From positions 1 through 36,752 of the forward strand of contig NZ_JNYQ01000023.1 in NCBI RefSeq assembly GCF_000717245.1: DNA of 36,752 bases, in the 5' to 3' direction. Each line of letters opens with the position of its first letter. Within the stretch, counting starts at the first letter, position 1. The stretch comes from Kitasatospora papulosa (lineage in GTDB: Bacteria > Actinomycetota > Actinomycetes > Streptomycetales > Streptomycetaceae). A program made the translations under genes and the position numbers. Shown in pieces: positions 31,101-36,752 of the stretch. Below the pieces are notes generated by a model. That model was not told the DNA's origin. It did no database searches and saw nothing but the letters and a program-made list of their open reading frames with translations.

Positions 31101-32340
31101 TTGATCGACCCCATCTCCGCAGCCGCGCCGGACCTACGCGCCACGGCCCCGAGCCTTGCCACCCCGTTGATCGGGTCTCTCTGCTCGGGGTACGGCGGCC
31201 TCGACCTGGGCGTGCAGTCCGCGCTCGGCGGCACGCTCGCCTGGCACGCCGAGGTCGACCCGAATGCCTCACGCATCCTGGCCCGCCACTGGCCCGGCGT
31301 CCCGAACCTGGGCGATATCACCGCCGTCGACTGGTCCACCGTCCCCCGGGTGTGCGTCCTGACGGCCGGCTTCCCCTGTCAAAGATGTGTCCGTCGCCGG
31401 CCGCCGGGCCGGACTCAACGCCCAGACCCGCTCCGGGCTCTGGCTGCACGTCGCCCGTGCGGTCTCAGCCCTCCGACCCTGCCTGGTTGTGATCGAGAAT
31501 GTGCGCGGCCTCCTCACCTCCCCCGCCGGTTCCCCTGGCGACGTGGAACCCTGCCCGTGGTGTCTGGGAGACACCGCAGGTCAGCCTGCTCTGCGGGCAC
31601 TCGGTGCCGTACTCGGATCCCTGGCCGACCTCGGGTACGACGCGACATGGCTCGTGCTTCGCGCCTCCGACGTCGGGGCCCCGCACCGCCGCGAACGGAC
31701 CTTCCTCGCCGCCTGGCCCACCGGAGCCCCTGCTGAAGACGCCGACCAGCAACATCGGCAAGAACGGCGGCAGCCAGCATCCATCGAAGCGGAAGAGCGG
31801 GGGGCACGGTCCGAACCTGGCCGACGAGGTCGAATGGCTGCTGCTGCCGACCCCGAAGGCGTCGGACGGAATCAAGGGCTCGCCGAACCAGCGGCACGGC
31901 AATGGCGACATGACCCTGCCCAGTGCGGCTGCGTCTCTGTTGCCGACCCCGAGGGCCAGCGACACGGGCACCGCGGGCCGCCGACCCGGGAAGGGATGGC
32001 GTCCTCCCTTGTCGGCGGTGGTCCTGCCCCTCTGGGCGGAGGAGACGCCGGAGGCGGGGGCGCGGACCGGCGATGGGGAGCGTACGGATCCGCCATCGCC
32101 CGATGGGAGAGCCTCACCCGTCCTGCCCCGGCCCCCACGGACGCGGCCGGTCGGCTCCGCGCGGACTTCGTGGAGTGGATGCAGGGCCTCGACGCCGGCT
32201 GGGTCACCGCGACTCCGGGGCTCGGACGTCCAGCGCAGCTCACCGCGCTCGGCAACGGCGTCGTCCCGCAACAGGCTGCGCGCGCCTTGCAGTTGCTGGC
32301 ACCCCCCTTTCTCCGCTGTCCCCGCTGCGCCGACCGATAG
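31101..32340 (+). pseudogene. C5-cytosine DNA methyltransferase (Dcm type), frameshifted
   Basis: All main motifs are seen, spread over three frames. Motif I is SLCSGYGGLDLG and motif IV is GFPCQ, both in the first frame from TTG 31101. DVSVAGRRAGLNAQTRSG, VVIENVRGLL (motif VI) and PHRRERTFL (motif VIII) follow in the second frame. LLPTPKASDGIKGSPNQ and LLPTPRASDT, typical spacer repeats of island-borne enzymes, lie in the third frame. Finally FVEWMQGLDAGWVT and LTALGNGVVPQQA (motif X) are back in the second. Shifts lie at AAA 31381-31383 (+1), near 31720-31735 (+1) and near 32041-32080 (-1). The catalytic Cys and the target domain are thus on different polypeptides and the enzyme should be inactive. 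Confidence 0.78.
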
Positions 32341-32361
32341 CGCTCCACTACCGCGTTCTTC

Positions 32362-32396
32362 CGGCCGGACCAAACCGCTGATTCTCCGGATCCTCT
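32362..32396 (+). promoter_or_regulatory. 35-bp repeated element, copy 2
   Basis: It shares CGGCCGGACCAAACC exactly with copy 1 at 26212, then GATT, CCGGA and CTCT in register (29 of 35 identical). It ends 37 bp before ATG 32434 of the DUF4913 gene. Confidence 0.55.
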
Positions 32397-32433
32397 CGGG
32401 CATGTCGCCGTCTCACAGATGGAGCACACCCCC

Positions 32434-33033
32434 ATGGCCGACACCAGCCCGACCTCCCCCGGCCCCGAGCCGTACCGCGTCCCCGACGCAGACCTCGACG
32501 ACCTCGCCAGCACCCTCGCCAAGACCATGGCCGAGGTCAGGCAGCACGGCGTCATCCTCGACCGCCTCGGCTCCGAGCCCGAATCCGGCGCCATCCAGAC
32601 GCCGGACGGCGCTCCGGAAGCCGAGGCAGCTGACGGCAAGAAGCCCGACGGCCCCGCCTCGGTGTTCATCCTCGCCTTGGGCGGCGAGGCATACGCCGTC
32701 GAACTCGCTGCCCTCAGCGACTGGGTGAACTACCTCTTCCTGCCGGTGTACGGCCGGGAGATCAGCACGAGCCGCCCCTGGTGCGCGCACTGGCACGAAC
32801 ACCCCGAGGCCGTCGCCCGGCTCCACGCACTCTGGCTCGCCTGGCAGCAGTTCACCGACACGGAGGCCGGCCTGTCCGGCCCCTCGACCTGGCACCGCGA
32901 CCACCTGGACCAGACCCTGGCGCACCTGCGTGCACCCGACGGACCCTTCGCGGCCTGCACGACCAGCGCAACTCGCCCGAATCACCGGGTGCTGGCCACC
33001 CCGGCGCCCGAGCAGGCGGGGGTGGCGGCGTGA
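32434..33033 (+). CDS. DUF4913 family protein, 199 aa
   Basis: The C-terminal half matches DUF4913: LSDWVNYLFLPVYGREI, then WCAHWHEHPEAVARLHALWL and STWHRDHLDQTLAHLRAPDG. These Trp/His-rich proteins are frequent on Streptomyces plasmids and conjugative islands, and their function is unknown. The first 70 residues are acidic and Pro-rich, probably disordered, with a helix DLDDLASTLAKTMAEVRQHG. GGAG lies nine bases before ATG 32434; ATG 32419 is an in-frame alternative adding five residues. It begins a new transcription unit under the 35-bp element and overlaps the following gene by four bases. Confidence 0.75.
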   Translation: MADTSPTSPGPEPYRVPDADLDDLASTLAKTMAEVRQHGVILDRLGSEPESGAIQTPDGAPEAEAADGKKPDGPASVFILALGGEAYAVELAALSDWVNYLFLPVYGREISTSRPWCAHWHEHPEAVARLHALWLAWQQFTDTEAGLSGPSTWHRDHLDQTLAHLRAPDGPFAACTTSATRPNHRVLATPAPEQAGVAA

Positions 33034-33809
33034 ACGACGTTCTCGACTTCGGCCTCGACGATCTCTCGCCGGTCGACGACGGCTCCGAGGAGGCGATGGA
33101 GGCCCTCTGGTCTGGCGACTTGACGGTGCTGTCCCAGCACCGCACCACGCCCAACGGTTCGCACAGCTTCGTCCTCGCCCACGACCGATCGGTCACCTGG
33201 GGGATACCCGGCGAGCCACAGCTCGTTGCGATCGCAGTCGCTCGGGATCTGTGGCAGTCCACGTTCACGTTCGAGACGAGTCACCACGCCACGGCATCCT
33301 TCGCACAGAACTGGCTGGCAGAGCGCGGCTGCCCGCTCGAACGGATCGCATTGCGCGGTGGCGACTACATCGAGCCCGCCGACGACCTCACCGTCCAGGT
33401 GGAACAGCAGATCCAGAAGTCGGGCACCCGTTACGAGGTCCTCGACACCTGCACCTCTGACGACAACCCCAGCGAGGCGTGGACGCTCGTCAACGACTCC
33501 CAGGCCACCCAGGCACCGGTTCGCCTCTTCTTCGAGGAGTGGAACCACGGTGCCGGCACGTACACGATGCGCGAGGGCGCCTTCCCCGACGTCGGCGTCG
33601 CCCAGACCTGGCTGGACGAGCGCAGTGAACCGCTGCCCGAGCCTCCTGAGTACAGCGACCACAACGGTGCTGTCGTCCGGGCCCGCATTGCCCGCATCGC
33701 CCTTTCCCGGTCCGCCGGTACCTCGCCGACACCGCAGACCGGTCTCGATGCGCCCCGCGCGACAGCGGCAGTCCCGGTTCAGCGCGCGGTCCAGGGGAGG
33801 CTGCTGTGA
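33030..33809 (+). CDS. hypothetical protein with two related halves, 259 aa
   Basis: GTG 33030 overlaps the DUF4913 stop codon. The protein has FVLAHDRSVTWGIPGEPQLV with TFETSHHATASFAQNWLAER in the first half, and SEAWTLVNDSQATQAPVRLF with TYTMREGAFPDVGVAQTWLDE in the second. Both halves end in a helix of the form A-x-x-WL-x-ER. They may be two copies of one small alpha/beta domain. No catalytic motif is evident and I know no family name. A Pro/Ala tail ends the protein. The stop overlaps the next gene's GTG start. Confidence 0.55.
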   Translation: MNDVLDFGLDDLSPVDDGSEEAMEALWSGDLTVLSQHRTTPNGSHSFVLAHDRSVTWGIPGEPQLVAIAVARDLWQSTFTFETSHHATASFAQNWLAERGCPLERIALRGGDYIEPADDLTVQVEQQIQKSGTRYEVLDTCTSDDNPSEAWTLVNDSQATQAPVRLFFEEWNHGAGTYTMREGAFPDVGVAQTWLDERSEPLPEPPEYSDHNGAVVRARIARIALSRSAGTSPTPQTGLDAPRATAAVPVQRAVQGRLL

Positions 33810-34282
33810 GCCGTGCTCGCTTCGCCTTCGCCGCGCACCCTGACGCTATCGCCGACCTGCGGTAACTCCCGTCTGAGATGCGCGATTTGGCCTTGCTGGA
33901 GCTGCAGAACCTGGTCCACGGAAGCGACGACTGCTTGCCGTTGAAGGGCCGCCTCGCCGGCTTCCACAAGGTGTACGTCGACCCGGAGGTCTCTTACCGG
34001 CTGGTCATCCAGTTCCGCCAAGCGCCACCGACCTCGACCCACAAGCGCGAGATCTACCTCGTGGCGGCCGGCAGCCGGAAGGACTACGCGGTCTACCGCG
34101 CGGCCCACCTGCGGACCGAGCCCCAGCAAGGGGTCGGCCCGGACTCCGCCGCGGAGGCCCGCGTGCAGGCCGCCCGGTCTCGCTCGACGCTCACCACCGA
34201 ACGGCCGACAACGGGCCGCGCGGCTGCCCCGTCACCAGCGCCGCCCTCGGCCACTGCTTCTCGAAAGGTCGCCCAGCGATGA
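33806..34282 (+). pseudogene. RelE/ParE-like toxin-type gene with an in-frame stop
   Basis: GTG 33806 (overlapping the previous TGA) begins MSRARFAFAAHPDAIADLR and meets TAA at 33863-33865. The same frame continues LPSEMRDLALLELQNLV, KGRLAGFHKVYVDPEVSYRL, REIYLVAAGSRKDYAVYRAA, a RelE/ParE-superfamily pattern of helix, helix, and strands ending Y-x-V-Y-R. A CAA to TAA change would restore Gln and an uninterrupted domain, so this looks like a nonsense mutation. Translation could restart at ATG 33878, losing the first helix. Such proteins are mRNA-cleaving or gyrase toxins; no antitoxin gene is directly adjacent. A disordered tail follows the domain. Confidence 0.6.
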
Positions 34283-34944
34283 CCAACGACCATACTGCGC
34301 TGACCCGTTCAGAGCTGGCGGATCTCCTCACCGAGGCCGCCCAGAACGTCGGCGGCATCCCTGCCGCCGAGTACCCGACGGCAGCCGCCCGCTCCTACCT
34401 GCATCCCGTCTTGGGTCCGCTGGCCGCTGGGCCCCGCGTGATCACCGAGCTGAACGACCGGTTCGAGGGCTTCGTGGCCACCGAGCCACGCCCTGCTGGT
34501 TCGGCGGACCTGTTCGCTCTGGCCTCCTACGCCTCCGCGCTGGGGTGGCTCACCGAGTCGTTCGCCGAGCTGACCTCCTCGGTCGATGAGATCTGTACCC
34601 GCGTGGGCATACCCACGGAGCCACGCGCCCCGATCGTCGCCGCGCCCGGTGGTACTGAGCGGGACGACGAGTTCGACTTCGCCTTCAGCGCACTCGAGTT
34701 GGAGGCGGTCCGCAACTCAGCCGAGGCCGCCGGCCTCGCGCCGGACGACTACGTCGAGGTTCTCTCCCAGTCGCTGCTCGCCGTCGCCCGGATCACCGAC
34801 GCCTGCATGGAGATCTCCAGCGGCCTGCTCGATGACGCCGATCTCCTCAGCGAAGTGAGCGACCGCCCTCGGCTCGACAACGATCCCGGGAGCCTGCCCG
34901 CTCTGGTCCGCTCCCTGCTCGCCCGGATGGAGGCGACGGAGTGA
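34279..34944 (+). CDS. hypothetical helical protein, 221 aa
   Basis: ATG 34279 overlaps the preceding TGA (ATGA). The protein is acidic and helical: LTRSELADLLTEAAQNVGG, SADLFALASYASALGWLTES, SALELEAVRNSAEAAGLAPD. Its length and composition resemble plasmid-borne proteins that precede the winged-helix genes in such islands, but I cannot name a family. No membrane or metal site is seen. It overlaps the next gene's GTG by four bases, so all genes from 32434 onwards are translationally coupled. Confidence 0.55.
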   Translation: MTNDHTALTRSELADLLTEAAQNVGGIPAAEYPTAAARSYLHPVLGPLAAGPRVITELNDRFEGFVATEPRPAGSADLFALASYASALGWLTESFAELTSSVDEICTRVGIPTEPRAPIVAAPGGTERDDEFDFAFSALELEAVRNSAEAAGLAPDDYVEVLSQSLLAVARITDACMEISSGLLDDADLLSEVSDRPRLDNDPGSLPALVRSLLARMEATE

Positions 34945-35407
34945 ACCCGTACGACGCAGACCACACCCAGGGCCCTATCTCGTCGTCGAAGTGCTCGGTG
35001 TCGGGGATGTCAGCGTGCCCGCCCTCGCACATGGTCCGGAGGGGCCGCTGCACCAGGCCGCTACACGCGTCATCGAAGCCGCAGCGGCGTTGGACGAGCG
35101 ACACGAGAGCGTGCTCAACGCGGTCCAGCGGGCTCAGCGGCTGCTCGAAGGCACTGGTCACGGTGAAGTCGGCCGAGCCCAGGTGTCGTACGCGCTGCTG
35201 CGGACAGCTCTCCCGGACCTCGGAGACGGCCTGGCCCAGCAGGACCGGGCATACAGCCAGCTCGTCGAGTCCCTGTCCGCCTACCGGCGGCTGTGTCCTC
35301 GCCTGAGCCTGCTCAACACGCGAGCAATAAGAGCCACGGGCAGGGCCAGAAGACGAGGCCCCACCGGGACGACGACTGGGCCGTCGCCAGGGAGCGCGGG
35401 CTGGTAG
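34941..35407 (+). pseudogene. hypothetical gene with a -1 frameshift near its start
   Basis: GTG 34941 overlaps the previous stop and begins MNPYDADHTQGP. At CCC (34973-34975) the frame is lost. One additional C would continue as YLVVEVLGVGDVSVPALAHG, then AATRVIEAAAALDERHESVL and SYALLRTALPDLGDGLAQQD in the frame that ends at 35407. The body is a helical bundle of unknown family. Its last 40 codons overlap the next gene and are Arg/Gly-rich, so the original stop may have been earlier. A start at GTG 34991 could give a shortened product. Confidence 0.5.
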
Positions 35408-35766
35408 CCCTCGAAGCGGTTGCGGCCGGAGGTGTTCGCTTTCGCCGCAACGCGATCGGCGAGGACCCGTACATCTCGCGGGAGAAGGCCCAGTGGCAGG
35501 AGCCGGCGGTCTTCCCGCAGACCGTGCAGCGGCTGGTCGCCGACGGGCTACTGCATCAGGACATCACCGAGAACGTGTACCGGCCCGACCAGCTCCTCTC
35601 GCTCACTGCGCAGGGGGAAGCCGCCCTGCGTGATGGTCGCGCGACGACCTCCCGGGTGTCCGCCGCCCTCGGCCGCACCACCACGCGGACCACGTCAGGC
35701 GCGCTCTCCGACTCGGCCGCCGTGCCCGTCACCAGGACCTCCCTCGCGACCCCCCGCTCACGCTGA
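35293..35766 (+). CDS. winged-helix-like regulatory protein, 157 aa
   Basis: After a charged N-terminus, residues about 28-110 show helices and a likely wing: DDDWAVARERGLVALEAVAA, YISREKAQWQEPAVFPQTVQ, RLVADGLLHQDITENVYR and LLSLTAQGEAALRDGR. The order of helix, recognition helix (VFPQTVQRLVADGLL) and hairpin (LLSLTAQGEAAL) matches small winged-helix DNA-binding proteins. A Ser/Thr/Arg tail follows. GTG 35293 lies inside the end of the preceding frame. It may regulate the element together with the next gene. Confidence 0.55.
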   Translation: MSSPEPAQHASNKSHGQGQKTRPHRDDDWAVARERGLVALEAVAAGGVRFRRNAIGEDPYISREKAQWQEPAVFPQTVQRLVADGLLHQDITENVYRPDQLLSLTAQGEAALRDGRATTSRVSAALGRTTTRTTSGALSDSAAVPVTRTSLATPRSR

Positions 35767-35790
35767 CCTCATCCTCATAAGGACCCCACC

Positions 35791-36642
35791 ATGGCTACCC
35801 CCGGCCTGTCTCCCACCTTCTCCATCGCTTCCATCGACGCCCAGCGCGTCGAGGAGGCTCTCGCCCGGATCGGGCCCAAGTGGACCACCTGGACCGCGAT
35901 GACCCTGGCCCAGGTGAACGGCCCCGTGCGCGTCCGCGACGTTGCTGCGCAGCTCCCCTTCGTCAGTGAGCAGTTCGTCGGCAAACGGCTGGCCACGATG
36001 CACGCTGACGGATTGGTGATCCGCGATGACGACCGGCGGGGTGCGCCGTACCGGCTCAGCGCGCTCGGCACGTCTCTGGCCCCCGTCCTCCGCACGGTCT
36101 CGGACTGGTCCCGCGCCCACCTGACACAAGAACCGATGGCCGAAGCCGAGCGTGTCGAGGACGCGCTGCGCCGCCTGCATCTTCGGCACTCAACTGCCGT
36201 GCTTCAGGCCCTCGATTCGGCTGACGGCCAGATGCGGTTCGTTCACATCGCCGAGGCGGCCGGTCTGGACAACGGCCTCGCACGGCAGCGACTTGTCCGG
36301 CTTCAGGCCGATGGCCTGGTCACGCGGACGGGCTCCCGGCACGGAGACCCGTACGTGCTCACCGATGCCGGTCAGGCGTTGGGGGCCGTCTACGCGAGTG
36401 TCGAGCACTGGAGCCAGCCCTTCGCGCTGCGAGGTGGAACAGCGGCACCGCTTCCGGCAGCGGCAGCCACGCGCACCCACGTCGGCATTCCGCTGGGGGC
36501 GGGAGCCGACAGCGCCCGGACCGCGGCGGCCCTACGACGGAGCGCCGCCGCGTCGAACGTCATGTTCAGCCACGCGCCTCAGCCGGAACCGCGGGCGCCG
36601 GCGGCCGTGACCGCTCAGTCGGCACCGGGCCGGGGCCGGTGA
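35791..36642 (+). CDS. tandem winged-helix regulator (two HxlR-like domains), 283 aa
   Basis: Two copies of the same DNA-binding domain are visible at residues about 18-108 and 118-210. Copy 1 has RVEEALARIGPKWTTWTAM, FVGKRLATMHADGLVIRDDD and APYRLSALGTSLAPVLRTVS. Copy 2 has RVEDALRRLHLRHSTAVLQA, LARQRLVRLQADGLVTRTGS and DPYVLTDAGQALGAVYASVE. HxlR proteins normally act as dimers, so a fused pair could bind DNA as one chain. A Pro/Ala tail follows. ATG 35791 is preceded by ATAAGGA. The gene ends 12 bp before the right IS boundary. It is a candidate regulator for the repeated 35-bp sites (inference). Confidence 0.65.
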   Translation: MATPGLSPTFSIASIDAQRVEEALARIGPKWTTWTAMTLAQVNGPVRVRDVAAQLPFVSEQFVGKRLATMHADGLVIRDDDRRGAPYRLSALGTSLAPVLRTVSDWSRAHLTQEPMAEAERVEDALRRLHLRHSTAVLQALDSADGQMRFVHIAEAAGLDNGLARQRLVRLQADGLVTRTGSRHGDPYVLTDAGQALGAVYASVEHWSQPFALRGGTAAPLPAAAATRTHVGIPLGAGADSARTAAALRRSAAASNVMFSHAPQPEPRAPAAVTAQSAPGRGR

Positions 36643-36654
36643 CGGGGGTGAGAA

Positions 36655-36752
36655 CTAGGGCCTGTGTGAGGTTGTGATCATTCGGTCGTCGGTAAGAGGT
36701 CGTTGATCCAGATCAGAGAGGCTCGGAGGTGGAGTCCGGCGTCGTAGCTCTC
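36655..36752 (-). mobile_element. 3' end of a second IS5-family element
   Basis: CTAG (36655-36658) followed by GGGCCTGTGTGAG (36658-36670) marks the terminus, inverse to the one at 87-97. It contains the end of a minus-strand transposase gene and runs out of the window. Confidence 0.65.
36678..36752 (-). CDS. IS5-family transposase, C-terminal fragment (cut by window edge)
   Basis: The last 24 residues are visible on the minus strand: ESYDAGLHLRASLIWINDLL and then PTTE before TGA. The SYDAGLHLRASLIWI block is a typical C-terminus of IS5-family transposases of the IS1031/IS427 type. It differs clearly from the fragment at 2-76, so the two elements are related but not copies. The catalytic domain is outside the window. 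Confidence 0.68.
   Translation of the reverse strand, partial: ESYDAGLHLRASLIWINDLLPTTE

Noticed and set aside
3831..32340. Complete restriction-modification system formed by the methyltransferases and Vsr
   Set aside because: No restriction endonuclease is seen, the genes are dispersed, and the C5 enzyme is broken.
1..36752. Window as one composite transposon between two IS copies
   Set aside because: The two transposase tails are different in sequence, so the flanking IS are not the same element.
1..36752. CRISPR arrays, tRNA, rRNA or riboswitches
   Set aside because: No regularly spaced repeats, no tRNA cloverleaf with GGTTCGA-type arm and no rRNA core sequence were found on reading both strands.

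Overview
The window looks like Streptomyces or a close relative. Codon third positions are almost all G or C, GTG/TTG starts and ATGA/GTGA stop-start overlaps are frequent, and the core is an actinobacterial type IV secretion-like conjugation cluster of the SCO6880 type. The window begins and ends inside two different IS5-family insertion sequences whose C-terminal ends point inwards. I saw no tRNA, rRNA or CRISPR array, and no relaxase, integrase or complete transposase.

Layout. (1) 1-97: tail of an IS5-family element. (2) 123-3064: a minus-strand vsr-DUF262 pair (Vsr endonuclease plus a GmrSD/SspE-like NTPase) with a divergent AbrB-like regulator, then decayed DNA holding a DUF5655 scrap (to about 3733). 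(3) 3831-4577: an orphan beta-class DNA methyltransferase, divergent from the tra operon. (4) 5156-14668: a well-preserved left half of a conjugation operon: lytic transglycosylase/NlpC-P60 hydrolase, small two-helix membrane protein, VirB8/TcpC-like protein, VirB6-like polytopic protein, SCO6880-type protein, VirB4-type ATPase and several accessory proteins. (5) 14694-26142: a zinc-ribbon-like gene cut in two. Its 5' part ends near 15032 and its 3' part resumes in frame near 25972. About 10.9 kb of unrelated cargo sits between: an MpaB/Lcp-like oxygenase, a secreted beta-trefoil protein, an FAD oxidoreductase, a polyprenyl diphosphate synthase, an LtrA membrane protein, a four-EF-hand protein and a BisC-type molybdoenzyme. 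(6) 26301-36642: the right half of the operon, with the coupling ATPase, a duplicated DnaB N-domain protein, a C5-cytosine methyltransferase, DUF4913, a RelE/ParE-like protein, winged-helix proteins and hypotheticals. (7) 36655-36752: tail of the second IS5-family element.

Interpretation. The element appears to be a conjugative or integrative island that has been interrupted and is decaying. Genes left of the insertion look intact. To its right I see frameshifts in the coupling protein, several in the cytosine methyltransferase, one in a small gene at 34.9 kb, and a nonsense codon in the RelE-like gene. The cargo genes look intact and may be what is now maintained. MpaB-like oxygenase, FAD oxidoreductase and polyprenyl synthase together suggest a prenyl or terpenoid-modifying pathway, although no cyclase or phytoene/squalene synthase is present. 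A 35-bp element occurs in two copies (29 of 35 bases identical) upstream of two right-half genes, with a weaker match upstream of the tra operon, which suggests shared control.
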